Assembly (NCBI RefSeq): GCF_047946665.1
Contig: NZ_CP172312.1
Coordinates: 4,526,001 to 4,590,000, forward strand
Reading direction: 5' to 3'
DNA from: Allohahella sp002354735
Lineage (GTDB): Bacteria; Pseudomonadota; Gammaproteobacteria; Pseudomonadales; Oleiphilaceae
DNA length: 64,000 bases
The notes beneath the pieces are model-generated. The model was given only the letters and a program-made list of their open reading frames with translations, ran no database searches and had not been told where the DNA came from. Numbering within the stretch: position 1 is the first letter of the stretch; every line of letters starts with the position of its first letter. This document shows positions 50,564 through 60,778 of the stretch, piece by piece. The position numbers and the translations under genes were made by a program.

Positions 50564-51961
50564 GTGGAAGACGCACAGGAACAGACAGCACCGGCTTCGC
50601 CAATCGACGAAGTAAACAGCGGGAGCAGGGGCCTGCCGCCCTGGCTGCAGCGCATCGAACGTTGGTTATGGCTGAATGAACAGGAGAACCGTGGGCGCCT
50701 CATGCATGGCCTTTGGCATGCCTGCCGTGTGCTGTTCGCGGTGGTTCGAGACGTTTCGCTCGGCAATATTACCCTCCATGCCATGAGCCTGGTCTATACA
50801 ACGCTGCTCTCGATCGTACCAATGATCGCGCTCAGCTTTTCGGTGCTCAAGGGTCTGGGTGCCCATAATGATCTCGAGCCCATTCTACACAGCGCCGTGG
50901 AGCCACTCGGTGCAGAGGGCGAAGCACTGGTTGGTCAGATACTCGGCTTCGTCGACAACATGCAGGTGGGTGTACTCGGCTCGGTAGGCCTTGGCATGCT
51001 GGTGTACACGGTCATTTCGCTTATCCAGAAGGTGGAACGCGCCTTCAATGAGATCTGGCGGGTTGGTCAGGTCCGATCGATGGCGCAGCGTTTCAGCAAC
51101 TATCTGAGCGTAATCGTGATCGGGCCGGTACTGATCGTTTCGGCGCTCGGCACGACGGCTACGGTGGTGGGATCGGACATGGTCAAGGATCTGCTGACCA
51201 TCCAGCCCTTCGGCATGTTGTTCTCAATCCTGAGCCGATTAATGCCGTACCTGATGATCATCGCCCTGTTCACCTTCGTGTACGCCTTCATCCCAAATAC
51301 TCGGGTGAAGTTGCGCTACGCCCTCATCGGCGGCGTAGTGGCCGGTGTAACCTGGCAATCGGCAATTTATGGTTTTACACAGTTCGTCGTCAACTCCAAC
51401 TACCAGGCCATCTACTCAGGCTTTGCCGTAGGCATATTGCTGCTGATCTGGCTCTACGTGGCTTGGCTGATACTGTTGATGGGGGCCTCGGTGGCGTTTT
51501 ATTCGCAAAACGCCAAGTACATCACTCGTGAACGTCAGCTCTCAACCAGCGCATGTCTCGATGAGCGTATAGGCCTGGGCCTATTCTTCCAGGTAGCGCG
51601 AACCTTTCACGAAGGCCGGGGCGTGTGCCCCCTTACCGAACTCGACAAGACGCTCAGAGCAGGACCGGAGATCAACCACCGCTTGCTGAAGAAACTGGTA
51701 AGGGCCGGCCTGCTGGTCTACGCGGGTCCACATGGTGAAGGGCTCACACCTGGGCGTCCGCTCGAGCATATCAGCGTGGCCGAGGTACTGGACGCTGTCA
51801 GGAGCCAGGAGCAACTGTTTCCGCTGTATGTGGCGTCAGATATGCAGGCGGCGGAAGTCGTGGCTGAAATAGAGCAGGCGGTGCACAAGAAATATGACTC
51901 CATCACGGTGGCGCAGTGGCTCGATCGCCACCACCACTCACCGCACGACGTTGTTAGTTGA
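50564..51961 (+). CDS. YihY/BrkB family inner-membrane protein
   Basis: A 465-residue polytopic membrane protein of the YihY (BrkB/UPF0761) family. It has about six transmembrane helices; the conserved motifs are LHAMSLVYTTLLSIVPMIALSFSVL, then VERAFNEIWRV, and NSNYQAIYSGFAVGILLLIWLYVAWLILLMGASVAFY. A C-terminal soluble extension (~330-465) resembles a winged helix. The family is reported to take part in lipid or envelope transport; function is not settled. The start is GTG 50564 with AGGG upstream. Its end overlaps the convergent DUF748-like gene by 8 nt. Confidence 0.88.
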   Translation: MEDAQEQTAPASPIDEVNSGSRGLPPWLQRIERWLWLNEQENRGRLMHGLWHACRVLFAVVRDVSLGNITLHAMSLVYTTLLSIVPMIALSFSVLKGLGAHNDLEPILHSAVEPLGAEGEALVGQILGFVDNMQVGVLGSVGLGMLVYTVISLIQKVERAFNEIWRVGQVRSMAQRFSNYLSVIVIGPVLIVSALGTTATVVGSDMVKDLLTIQPFGMLFSILSRLMPYLMIIALFTFVYAFIPNTRVKLRYALIGGVVAGVTWQSAIYGFTQFVVNSNYQAIYSGFAVGILLLIWLYVAWLILLMGASVAFYSQNAKYITRERQLSTSACLDERIGLGLFFQVARTFHEGRGVCPLTELDKTLRAGPEINHRLLKKLVRAGLLVYAGPHGEGLTPGRPLEHISVAEVLDAVRSQEQLFPLYVASDMQAAEVVAEIEQAVHKKYDSITVAQWLDRHHHSPHDVVS

Positions 51962-53885
51962 CAGAACTCGAGGCTTTGCTGTTCATCTCAATCACAGCTC
52001 TGATCAAGGGGGTCCATAAGTCTGAGGGGAGCCCACCGCTTGGCGACACGGTAAAGGATAGCGCGCGGGTTTGCTCCACAGTATCGCTATTGGACTTGCG
52101 AAGTTGGGCGAAGCCTGCGTACTGATCGCCGAGACGACCCACTTCGAGAAACATCGATTTTCCGGCCGCTTCATCAGAACGGGCCTCTGCCCCACGTACA
52201 GATAGGGGCAGTCCTGTGAGCCGCTCCATCCAGCTGCCAATGAGATCAAGCTGCTGCGGACGATAGTCATTCATGCTGAACCTGATGAGTTCCGGCGTAT
52301 TGCTTAGGAGATTCAGTACCAGATTGACCGGCGCCCTGCTGTCGCTGCTCGGGTTCGGAAGCAGCCCGGAAAACTCGACTGATGTCGGTTCGGCCGAATT
52401 GACGGTACTAAAATCGGTCACCACCAGACGATGCTTATGAATCCGAAGCGCGTCGATGCTGGGGACGGGCTTATCACTTTCGATCGTCAATTCACCACCC
52501 TCAAGGATGAGCTGCCTGAACCAACAGTTGTCCTGATAGGCCGTGAGTGCCGACAGCTCCATGCTGGTGTTGATGCTGACTTGCTCGTGTGCTGTGGCAA
52601 GATCATCAGTCAGGCCACAGAGCGTCAATGCCCCTTCTGCAAGGCCGAGTGTCTGACTGTCGAGGCGAGCCTTCAGGCCCTGAATCGAAAACTGATCGCT
52701 GTGGATCTCGAATAGCGTTTGACGCTGCCAATCGAGGAGCAGCTGGGCAGTGGCTGCCTTCGTGCTGATGAAGGATTCTGCGGTCGGGGGAGTGGAGTTG
52801 AAACGCAGCGATGTGAGAACCAGCTCGCTACTCGTCTGCAGACGTATTCTTTCGGGTGTCCAGCGTGCATCGTCAGATAACCATTGAAGCTGGTCGACGT
52901 CGGCTGCAAACTGTTCCGCACGAAAGTTGAGGGTTCGTTCAGCGCCGGTAGCGTCGGTATAGGCGCCCTGGCCACGCAAGCCAGAGAAGCCTAGCTGTAA
53001 ATCAATGGCAGTCAGTGCGCGCTTTTCAGCTTCGAACTCCACGACCAGTTCACCCTGCATCGCAAGCTGTCCTTCCATCAGCGCAAGAGTTTCAAGCCCT
53101 GGCAACGGCGGCAGAACGAGACCGGCACTTGAAAAAGCGGTGGCCTCGAATTGCAAGTCCTTAAGTTCCAGGTAAAAAATGGCCCCATCAGTTGTCAATT
53201 GGGGCCGCACTGATAGCTGGAACGGCCGATCGTTGATTCTCGCGTCGATATCCCAGTTGTGCAGGGGTGTGGCCGCTGCCATGCCGGAGCCGCCACGTTC
53301 AGCAGTGTTACCGCCCGTCAGGAGGCTACCGGTAAGCTCGCTAATCCTGAACACTGAACCAGTGTCGCCTAGGCGGGCCTCAAAGTCTTCAAGCTTTACG
53401 TTGTGAACAGTAGCCTGGAAGATCGTGCGAGGCAGCTCGAGAGTTGACGGCCAGTCAGCGTCAGAGGGCGAGAGGAACAAGGCGTTTAGCGGCTGCAGCC
53501 AACCTTCAGCATCGAGCCCACGTTCAGTATGCTCTATACCGAGTACGGTGGCCGCTGAGTCCACGGCCAACCATCCCCTTTCGAGGGTGAGGCTGCGTTC
53601 GAAGAAGTCGATGGTAAGTCGCTCAACCTGACCAGCCTGTATCGGCGCCTGTTTCGATGTAGTTTCTGCAGGACGCAGGCCCAGTTCGAGCTGCTCAACG
53701 GTGAGCTGAAGCTTGAGTGGATTGAAGCTGGGCTCTCCACCAAGGCGCTCCAGTGCCAGTGGCGCAAGGTAAGCATCAATGAAGGGGCCGCTATAATAAC
53801 GAACGAGCAGGGGAGTACCGACCAGGAATACAAAAAGCGCCGACAAGGTCAGCGCAATAAAAGCTCGGCTAAGGGTAAGGAACAA
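51954..53885 (-). CDS. DUF748/AsmA-like periplasmic protein
   Basis: A 643-residue protein with one N-terminal transmembrane helix (~5-30) and a long periplasmic region of short beta-strand repeats (VEQLEL, LKLEDFEA, IRLQTSSELVLTSLRFN). This pattern is shared by DUF748/AsmA-type proteins, which bridge membranes and move lipids. Motif-level identification is weak, and a different beta-rich envelope protein remains possible. It converges on the YihY gene with an 8-nt overlap. Confidence 0.6.
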   Translation of the reverse strand: MFLTLSRAFIALTLSALFVFLVGTPLLVRYYSGPFIDAYLAPLALERLGGEPSFNPLKLQLTVEQLELGLRPAETTSKQAPIQAGQVERLTIDFFERSLTLERGWLAVDSAATVLGIEHTERGLDAEGWLQPLNALFLSPSDADWPSTLELPRTIFQATVHNVKLEDFEARLGDTGSVFRISELTGSLLTGGNTAERGGSGMAAATPLHNWDIDARINDRPFQLSVRPQLTTDGAIFYLELKDLQFEATAFSSAGLVLPPLPGLETLALMEGQLAMQGELVVEFEAEKRALTAIDLQLGFSGLRGQGAYTDATGAERTLNFRAEQFAADVDQLQWLSDDARWTPERIRLQTSSELVLTSLRFNSTPPTAESFISTKAATAQLLLDWQRQTLFEIHSDQFSIQGLKARLDSQTLGLAEGALTLCGLTDDLATAHEQVSINTSMELSALTAYQDNCWFRQLILEGGELTIESDKPVPSIDALRIHKHRLVVTDFSTVNSAEPTSVEFSGLLPNPSSDSRAPVNLVLNLLSNTPELIRFSMNDYRPQQLDLIGSWMERLTGLPLSVRGAEARSDEAAGKSMFLEVGRLGDQYAGFAQLRKSNSDTVEQTRALSFTVSPSGGLPSDLWTPLIRAVIEMNSKASSSVN

Positions 53886-53908
53886 GGCGCTGGTCTCTCA
53901 ACAGCGCA

Positions 53909-54103
53909 TCACCGCCGAAGACCAGATAGCACATCACAGCGCTCCTCAATCATCTGACGATATTGCTGAACGAGATTCAGCTGTTCCAGAGTCTGGGCAC
54001 GATTCAGGTAACCGCCGAGTTCCAGCAGTTCTCTGAACAGGCGCCGCTCAGTGCGTGTTCTGGGTTTCACCGGGCTGGCTCCGGCGAGCGAAGAGATCGA
54101 CAT
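53909..54103 (-). CDS. Small hypothetical protein
   Basis: A 64-residue cytoplasmic protein, strongly helical and charged (RTERRLFRELLELGGYLNRAQTLEQLNLVQQYRQMIEERCDVLSGLRR). The ATG has AGGA nine nt upstream. It lies 23 nt before the DUF748-like gene on the same strand, so it may be co-transcribed with it. No recognised family. Confidence 0.5.
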   Translation of the reverse strand: MSISSLAGASPVKPRTRTERRLFRELLELGGYLNRAQTLEQLNLVQQYRQMIEERCDVLSGLRR

Positions 54104-54232
54104 TACGTGGTCATCCTATACTTATCGAAATTACCATGATCAAACATACTACGTGTAGTGATCCCCAATGGGATCTGCGATTACACACTGCTCCGGTCTC
54201 TCCGATTCAACATCCTGTACTGATCAAGAAAT

Positions 54233-54257
54233 AAACGGTAAGCAAGTTTTACCGTTT
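54233..54257. terminator. Hairpin after the RND/DUF445 operon
   Basis: AAACGGTAA/TTACCGTTT, a 9-bp stem with a 7-nt loop, 70 nt past the DUF445 stop. On the minus strand it is followed by ATTTCTT, so it is a reasonable terminator. A TTGACA-16-TAAAAC promoter-like pair overlaps it on the same strand. Confidence 0.55.
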
Positions 54258-54326
54258 GTTATAGTTTTGTCAAACCTGGTTAACAACAATTGGTGAAGTA
54301 CTGTGATAGCAAGCCGACACTGACCA

Positions 54327-55559
54327 TCACAGCATGCTCTCGCCGAACACCCAGATCAGCTGTGCCACACCGGCCAGCATGCCGAGTACGCCACCTATCA
54401 TGATGAGCTTGACCTCATCCTCCTGAAAACATGGGCGCAGCAGGGCCTGGAACTCTTCAGGCGACAGCAGCATCATGCGCTCGCGCATTATGGCCGCTAC
54501 CGCCGTGGCTCTTGATTTGTTGAACAGCGGATCGTCGAAGGTTTCGTGTGACAACATGATAGCGTGTTCGCCAACCTGTTCTCGCAGTTTTGCGAACCCC
54601 GACGGACCAAACGCAATCTGAGTCAGCGGCTTGGTGATGCCAGCTGTCTCATCGACCAGCGGCTTGACATGCTTGCGGATAATGGCCCGCATGTGGCCGG
54701 ATTGCGGGCCATTCAGCATGAAGTTGAGGATGTTGCCTACGGTGAGTATTTCCTGCGTCACAATATCGCAAAACACGTTCGCCACTTCCGGCTGGCGCTT
54801 GAGAAATAGTCCCTGGATCACGAACGGGCCTATCTTGGTCGGTCGGACTGGCCGGAATATGATGTTGAGCGCAATCCAATTGGTTGCCCAGCCGACGATG
54901 AATCCGCAAACGGGCAGCACCCACGAGCTGGGATAGAAATACCAGGCCACCATCTGGAACAGTCCGAAAATGAAGCCGAACACAAAACCGCTATTGATAA
55001 TGAAGCGGAATTCGGCCTCACCGCATTCCTGAAACAGCCTGTTCAGCAGCTCACGATCTGCCTCGAGGCAGTCTGCTACCAGCTTCTTGAGATCCAGGAG
55101 AGTGTCTATTTGCAGACCGATATCGGTGACCAGCTTGTCGACCAGTGAGGGCGCGCTCTTTCGCACACGATCGTAAACGATCTTTCTCGCTCTCATGGGC
55201 AGGTTTTCCCAGAGCGTCCGATGCTCGCGCGTCATGACATCGTCTACATATTCTTCTACCCGGGGCATCAACGAATCAATGACATGTTGGCTCAGCAGCT
55301 CAGGGTCGATCTGCTCGAATATTTCCTGCACCGTCCCGAGCTTGGCTATAGTGGCGTCGACACAGAGGTCAGCCATTTTCCGCGCCTTGGAAGGGATGAT
55401 GCCCTGCCAGCCAAGGAACGGGGGAATGCCCACGAACTCCAGTGGCTTGAATGTGAGCTTTACGGCGAGCCAATTGGTAATCCAGCCAATGAGCGCCGCG
55501 ACAACGGGAATTGAGGCGTACTGCAGTAGTTCCGCAGTTGAAAGGTCAGCAGGTGTCAT
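54327..55559 (-). CDS. DUF445 family membrane protein
   Basis: A 410-residue protein of the DUF445 (YheB/UPF0754-like) family. It has a short N-terminal helix with WITNWLAVKLTFKPLEFVG, repeated in a second copy as WATNWIALNIIFRPVRPTKIG, plus a C-terminal helix (IMIGGVLGMLAGVAQLIWVFG). The internal repeat suggests duplication. Function unknown. Its ATG overlaps the RND permease stop (ATGA), so it is translated with the efflux pump. Confidence 0.85.
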   Translation of the reverse strand: MTPADLSTAELLQYASIPVVAALIGWITNWLAVKLTFKPLEFVGIPPFLGWQGIIPSKARKMADLCVDATIAKLGTVQEIFEQIDPELLSQHVIDSLMPRVEEYVDDVMTREHRTLWENLPMRARKIVYDRVRKSAPSLVDKLVTDIGLQIDTLLDLKKLVADCLEADRELLNRLFQECGEAEFRFIINSGFVFGFIFGLFQMVAWYFYPSSWVLPVCGFIVGWATNWIALNIIFRPVRPTKIGPFVIQGLFLKRQPEVANVFCDIVTQEILTVGNILNFMLNGPQSGHMRAIIRKHVKPLVDETAGITKPLTQIAFGPSGFAKLREQVGEHAIMLSHETFDDPLFNKSRATAVAAIMRERMMLLSPEEFQALLRPCFQEDEVKLIMIGGVLGMLAGVAQLIWVFGESML

Positions 55560-58500
55560 GGTGTATCAGGATGTCCTTTTCCTTTGAACAGCGAACCCAT
55601 CCGTGCCTGTGCGCCTTCCAGCAGCGACAGCATGATAGGAATGGCAAACAGTATGAGTACCGTAGCGAAGGCCAACCCGAAAGAAATGCTCGAGGCCATT
55701 GGGATCAGAAACTGGGCCTGCAACGACGTCTCGAATAGTAACGGCAACAGACCTGCAATAGTAGTCAGCGATGTCAGCAGTACGGCTCGAAGGCGTTGGC
55801 AGGTTGCTTCAACCAGGGCTGTGGCGACGGGAATACCCTCACGCCGCAGATCCTGATAGAAGCTCACGAGTATGATCGAGTCATTCACGACTATGCCTGA
55901 CAGCGCAAAAAATCCAAACAGCGAGAGGATGGTCAGATCCAGGCCCTGAACCCAGTGTCCGAAGACCGCACCGGTGAGACCAAACGGAATCGCGATCATG
56001 ACCGCCAACGGCCATAGATAAGAAGAAAACACCCAGGCAAGTATCAGGTACATCAGCGAAATACCGAGGACTGCACCCAACAGCATGTCACCACCGGTGT
56101 CCCGCTGTTCTTCAGCGCGCCCCTGCAGCTCGTAGCGTACGCCGTGATCGGCCGCTATGGACTGCAGTTCATTTTCTGCCAAGCCCGTGAGAATGGTATT
56201 GGCATTGGTGACCGATGCATCCACATCAGCCGTGACGTGAATACCGAGTTTACCTCCGGTGTGGCGGAGCACTTCCAGCCCGCGCCGAGGCTTGATGTCA
56301 ACGACGTCATCGAGCGGGACGGCAGCCCCTGTTGGGGTAATGATGGGGAAGGTAGCGAGCGTGCGATGATAATCGCGGGCAGCGTCGCTGAGCATGATGC
56401 GAACTTCGACTTCCTCTTCCTCATCATGATAGATCTGCAGGAGCTGGCCATCGAAGGCTGAACGCAGCTGCGCACCCACTTCTGCGACCGACAAGCCAAG
56501 CGCAGCGCCGGTTGGCGTGAGACTGTAGATGGACTGCTGTCTGCCGTAGGGCAGGTCGTCCTGAATGTTGCTGACGCCTTCGAAATTCGCGAGTACGTCG
56601 GTGAGATCGTTGGCTGCCCGTTTCAGGGTCTCTGGCGCAGCACCACTCAGAAAGATGTCGATGTCCTCTCCAGGCGGTCCGCCGCGCGGGCTCGTCATGG
56701 AAATCTGTTCGATTCCAGGTGTTTTTGGCAGTGCGTCGCGCCAGGCAGCGATAAGCTCGGTATTCCTGACATCACGCCTGTCGGACGAAATCAGTTCAGC
56801 CTGTACGTTGGCATACTGCTCACCCGACTGGAAATTCCTGCCGCCATCGAAGGTGCCCTGGCCAAGCCGTACGACAGAGTGGACTACGAGGTCGGTTTCA
56901 CCGCCCAGCGACTTGTTGACCCGCTCCAGGGCATGGTCCATTTCCAGTGCGAAAACCCGCACTTCGTCTTCATCGGCACTGGCAACGAATTTGACGCTCG
57001 CGGTTATGAGGGTGCTCTCAGGCGTTGGGAAGAAGGTGAATTTGATCTGGCCGGAGGCCAGTAGCGATATGCTGAGCACGAAGCTGCAGAGTATCATCGC
57101 CAGGCTCAGGGCTCGGTGCCTGAGTGCAGCCGCCACCAGCGGCCTGAACATATTGTCGCGGAAGTGATTGAAGCCAGCATCCAGCTTGAGGCGCAGCTTA
57201 CCCGGCTTGCGATGACGGTTCTTTTTGAATGAGCTTTCGAGATGACCCGGCAGTATCAGGAAGCTTTCGATCAGCGATGCAATGATCACGCAAATAATTA
57301 CGATCGGGATGGCCTTGAGAATGCTGCCGATGATACCGCTGATGAGCATGAGCGGCAGGAAGGCGGCAATCGTCGTGAGCGAAGAGGACATGACGGGTAC
57401 AAACATGCGCCGGGCGCCGCCCTCTGCCGCCTTCAGCGCACTCTCCCCCTTGGTGTAGTGGGTGAGCGCATCTTCGCCTACCACAATGGCATCGTCGACT
57501 ATGATACCCAGCGCCATGATCAGCGCGAACAGGCTGACCATATTGATACTGCCACCGATAAGGTAGAGCACGAACAGGGTACCCATGAAGCTGACCGGTA
57601 TGCCGACGGCTACCCAGAAGGCCACGCGGCCATTGAGGAATATGAACAGGATGGCGACAACCAGTACCAGACCCCCAAGGCCGTTCTTCAGCAGTAGGTC
57701 GATGCGCTCCTGTATGAGCACATAGGCTTCGCTGAAAGGCAGCACTTCGATGCTCGGGGGCAGGGTGCCTTCGATATCTGCCAGCCAGGTCTGCAGAATG
57801 GCGGCGTTCTCAAGTGTGTCGGCATTTTCGGTACGCAGCAGTTTCATCAGTACTGCCGGCTTGTCGTCGTACAGGACCTCAACCGTCTGGTCTTTGGAGC
57901 GACGTTCTACCTCGGCGATATCGCCAAGCCGCAACTGTTCACCGCTGGTTGTCGTCAGCAGTGCGAGCTGGCGGAAGCTTTCTGCATCGCGCTTCTGTTC
58001 GAGCGAGCGCAGCTCGCGCGCCGCCTCCTTGCGTCCTGTCGTGCCGGCGGGAATGTCCTGACTCTGGTTGACGATCAAGCGCCCGATGGCCGGTATTGGC
58101 CTTTGTAGATCGATGATGTCGGCGGTATCGAGTTGGATCGCGAGCTCCTCTTCAGGCAACCCGGTAAACTCGATCTTGGCAATACCGCGTTCGAGCAGCT
58201 GATCTTCCAGATCTCTTGCCACCGCTCTCAACTCGGCTAGCGAGCCTTCCGAGGTGACGATCAGCGTCGCCACGTCCTCATGGCGATTGAAGGTGCGTAT
58301 CTGCGGATCCTCTGCCTCCGCCGGCAGATTTCTCACCAGGCTCACCCGGTCCTTAACGTTATCGAGGGCAATGCTCATATTGCTGCCTTCCTCGTACTCC
58401 AGCACGATCGAGGCGAAACCACGTGCTGATGTACTCCGCATCTCCTTGACGTTGTCCAGATCCTGCAGCTCCTGTTCGAGCGGCGAGGTGATGGAGCGTG

Positions 58501-58705
58501 CGACGTCTTCTGCAGAGGCGCCCGGCCATACGACACGTACGGTAATGAAGTCCAGCGCGAAGGTGGGGAAGAACTGGGTATTGAGCTTGATAAGGCCGAC
58601 AACGCCTGCCATCAGCATGATGATCATCAGCAGATTGGCGGCGACCTTGTGCTGGGCAAAGAGGCCGATCAGGTCATTGCGGTGTTGGCCAGCATTCTGG
58701 ATCAT
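55556..58705 (-). CDS. RND-family efflux permease
   Basis: A 1049-residue inner-membrane exporter with the RND 12-helix, two-periplasmic-loop layout. Motif D-like block in TM4 is ALGIIVDDAIVVGEDAL with the proton-relay Asp pair; SSLTTIAAFLPLMLISG and the second-half NDSIILVSFYQDLRREG are typical. It is closer to the AcrB/MMPL-like hydrophobic-exporter group than to heavy-metal CusA. No outer-membrane TolC-type gene is in the operon. It overlaps the adaptor and the DUF445 gene by 4 nt each. Confidence 0.93.
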   Translation of the reverse strand: MIQNAGQHRNDLIGLFAQHKVAANLLMIIMLMAGVVGLIKLNTQFFPTFALDFITVRVVWPGASAEDVARSITSPLEQELQDLDNVKEMRSTSARGFASIVLEYEEGSNMSIALDNVKDRVSLVRNLPAEAEDPQIRTFNRHEDVATLIVTSEGSLAELRAVARDLEDQLLERGIAKIEFTGLPEEELAIQLDTADIIDLQRPIPAIGRLIVNQSQDIPAGTTGRKEAARELRSLEQKRDAESFRQLALLTTTSGEQLRLGDIAEVERRSKDQTVEVLYDDKPAVLMKLLRTENADTLENAAILQTWLADIEGTLPPSIEVLPFSEAYVLIQERIDLLLKNGLGGLVLVVAILFIFLNGRVAFWVAVGIPVSFMGTLFVLYLIGGSINMVSLFALIMALGIIVDDAIVVGEDALTHYTKGESALKAAEGGARRMFVPVMSSSLTTIAAFLPLMLISGIIGSILKAIPIVIICVIIASLIESFLILPGHLESSFKKNRHRKPGKLRLKLDAGFNHFRDNMFRPLVAAALRHRALSLAMILCSFVLSISLLASGQIKFTFFPTPESTLITASVKFVASADEDEVRVFALEMDHALERVNKSLGGETDLVVHSVVRLGQGTFDGGRNFQSGEQYANVQAELISSDRRDVRNTELIAAWRDALPKTPGIEQISMTSPRGGPPGEDIDIFLSGAAPETLKRAANDLTDVLANFEGVSNIQDDLPYGRQQSIYSLTPTGAALGLSVAEVGAQLRSAFDGQLLQIYHDEEEEVEVRIMLSDAARDYHRTLATFPIITPTGAAVPLDDVVDIKPRRGLEVLRHTGGKLGIHVTADVDASVTNANTILTGLAENELQSIAADHGVRYELQGRAEEQRDTGGDMLLGAVLGISLMYLILAWVFSSYLWPLAVMIAIPFGLTGAVFGHWVQGLDLTILSLFGFFALSGIVVNDSIILVSFYQDLRREGIPVATALVEATCQRLRAVLLTSLTTIAGLLPLLFETSLQAQFLIPMASSISFGLAFATVLILFAIPIMLSLLEGAQARMGSLFKGKGHPDTP

Positions 58706-60012
58706 CGCACAGTTGCCGATGAGTCACTGGGTTCACGAACCTTGACGAGCTGGCCGGTCGTGGCTGTGGGCAGCTGTGTTGCAACGACCTGTACGCCATC
58801 CATATCCACGACATCCGTAGCTGACCCGCCTGTATCGAAGCGGAATATTACCTGCTCCAGACCCTTCGGCCCGGTAAAGCGGCCGAGCCTTGTTATGGCC
58901 CGAGGCTGCATGCGACCGTCTTCTACGATATAGACGGTGTTATCGCCATAAATCGCCGACTCCGGAACGGTGTACACCTTCTCAAGCGGTGGCAGGCTCA
59001 GGATGACTGGCACGGCCTTGTTGACTGAAAACGGCGGCTCACTCACGAAGGCGAAAAAAGCATCGATGCCGCCGGTGCCAGCGTTGGTTTGCGCAGCCAT
59101 GCGCTTGAGTAGCAGCTCATGAGCTTTGCCGAAAACAAGAGCCTGGGCGCGTGAGAGTGTTTTACGCTCATCTTGACGACCCGCGGTCAAGGCACGCTGC
59201 ACGGCCGGTACCCAACGGTTTGGAATCTGCGCACGAACTTCCAGGCTATCCAGCCCAACCAGCTGCATTAGCGGCTCCGACACATTGACACGATCACCCG
59301 CTGCGACGTTCACGGACGCAACACGGGCATCGAAAGGGGCGAGCAGTTCGACTTGCGCATAATCCAGCTCTGCCAGTGCCAACTGGGCCTCGGCACGATC
59401 AAGCCGGGCCTGAAGCTGGGCCAGCTGGTTTTCAGCGTTTTGGACAGCGAACTCTCGGTTGACGAGGGCGAGCTGCTGCTGAGCCAGCGCAATCTGCTTT
59501 GCCTCCAGCTGCTCCTGCGAGCTTACGTTGGCGCGCGACAACGACTCCTGTCGCTTTACAGCCTTTTCATTGAGCGCCAGCAGGCGTTGTTCGGTTTTAA
59601 GTGCCGCACGATCGGCTGCGGCCCTTGCGCTCTGTTCCGCGATGAGCGCTTTCAGCTCAGCGACTTCGCTTCGGCGCTGGGTCAGCGGCACGACCGCCTC
59701 GGCTTCATTGAAGCTGAGCAATGGCTCTCCGGCGACCACATTGTCACCTTCGAGCACGTGCAGTGTTTCAACTGTAGCGTTCAGGCGGCTACGAACCTGT
59801 GTCTGCTGCGTCGATTCTATAACGCCCAATAGCGGAACTTCCGGCGCGATGTTCTGCTGCTTGAGTACACGAACGTCAACCGTAAAGCTGTTCTCGACCA
59901 CCTCACGCTGGGGCGGCTGGCTACGGGTGGCGAACATGAAATAAACAAGACCTGCGGTAATAAGTACGACAAGCAGCCCCCAGGGCCACAGACGCCGCTT
60001 CTGTTCATGCAT
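58702..60012 (-). CDS. RND efflux periplasmic adaptor (membrane fusion protein)
   Basis: A 436-residue adaptor linking the RND pump to an outer-membrane channel. A single N-terminal transmembrane helix (WPWGLLVVLITAGLVYFMF) is followed by the lipoyl half-motif (VPLLGVIESTQQTQVRSRL), a long alpha-helical hairpin (~125-225, heptad-rich), the second lipoyl half (APFDARVASVNVAAGDRVN) and beta-barrel regions. Its ATG lies inside the last codons of rsmE (8-nt overlap). The substrate cannot be predicted. Confidence 0.93.
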   Translation of the reverse strand: MHEQKRRLWPWGLLVVLITAGLVYFMFATRSQPPQREVVENSFTVDVRVLKQQNIAPEVPLLGVIESTQQTQVRSRLNATVETLHVLEGDNVVAGEPLLSFNEAEAVVPLTQRRSEVAELKALIAEQSARAAADRAALKTEQRLLALNEKAVKRQESLSRANVSSQEQLEAKQIALAQQQLALVNREFAVQNAENQLAQLQARLDRAEAQLALAELDYAQVELLAPFDARVASVNVAAGDRVNVSEPLMQLVGLDSLEVRAQIPNRWVPAVQRALTAGRQDERKTLSRAQALVFGKAHELLLKRMAAQTNAGTGGIDAFFAFVSEPPFSVNKAVPVILSLPPLEKVYTVPESAIYGDNTVYIVEDGRMQPRAITRLGRFTGPKGLEQVIFRFDTGGSATDVVDMDGVQVVATQLPTATTGQLVKVREPSDSSATVR

Positions 60013-60778
60013 TCGAAGTTTTCCTGAGATCGCCTGCCTGCCATTGCAGGATCGTAAGCGCCGCGAGCGGCGCCGTTTCGGTACGGAGTATTCTGGGCCC
60101 CAGCGTCCACGCCTGATAACCAGTCTTCAACGCAGCATCGACTTCGTCTTCGCTGAAGCCCCCCTCAGGGCCCACCAACAGACACGGCTCGGCAATACCT
60201 GCCGCCATCGGGTTGAGTTGCGCTGCGTCGGCATTGGCTGGGTGAAGAATGAAACCTCGGTGGCCTTCATCCAGCCAGGCATGCAGCTGGGTGAAGGGGA
60301 GGATTTCAGGGATATCACTGCGGCCACATTGTTCTGCCGCGGAAATAGCGATTTGCTGCCAGTGGCGTAGCCGCTTGGCCCTTCTATCCTCATCGAGCTT
60401 GACATCGCAGCGGCTGGTCAGCAGAGGCACAATGCGGTGCACGCCAAGTTCGGTCGCTTTCTGAATGGCAAAGTCCATCCGATCACCTTTGGACACGCCT
60501 TGCGCGAGCGTAATGCGACAGGGGGAAGGCTGCAGGCCTGGTGTCTCGTTCTGTAGCTGAACGCTCAGGCTTCGTTTTGAACCAGCACCGATGATGGCCT
60601 CAAATTCGCTACCAAGGCCGTCGAACAGCACGATGCTATCGCCCTCACGAAGCCGCAATACCGTAGCGAGATAATGGGCGGTCTGACCTGTGAGCTGGAG
60701 CTGTCTGTCCGGCTGCGCCATGGTTGCCGCGAGGCCACCATGTTCAGCTGGATCGATATAGATGCGGGAGGTTCTCAT
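60005..60778 (-). CDS. rsmE: 16S rRNA (uracil(1498)-N(3))-methyltransferase
   Basis: SPOUT methyltransferase of 257 residues. Family features: N-terminal PUA-like part ending in HYLATVLRLREGDSIVLFDG, and the knot motifs LLVGPEGGFSEDEV and LGPRILRTETAPLAAL. It modifies U1498 in 16S rRNA. It begins the overlapping rsmE-adaptor-RND-DUF445 transcript; a modification enzyme heading an efflux operon is probably context by chance. Between it and the next gene lie 149 nt with no feature I can name. Confidence 0.93.
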   Translation of the reverse strand: MRTSRIYIDPAEHGGLAATMAQPDRQLQLTGQTAHYLATVLRLREGDSIVLFDGLGSEFEAIIGAGSKRSLSVQLQNETPGLQPSPCRITLAQGVSKGDRMDFAIQKATELGVHRIVPLLTSRCDVKLDEDRRAKRLRHWQQIAISAAEQCGRSDIPEILPFTQLHAWLDEGHRGFILHPANADAAQLNPMAAGIAEPCLLVGPEGGFSEDEVDAALKTGYQAWTLGPRILRTETAPLAALTILQWQAGDLRKTSNA

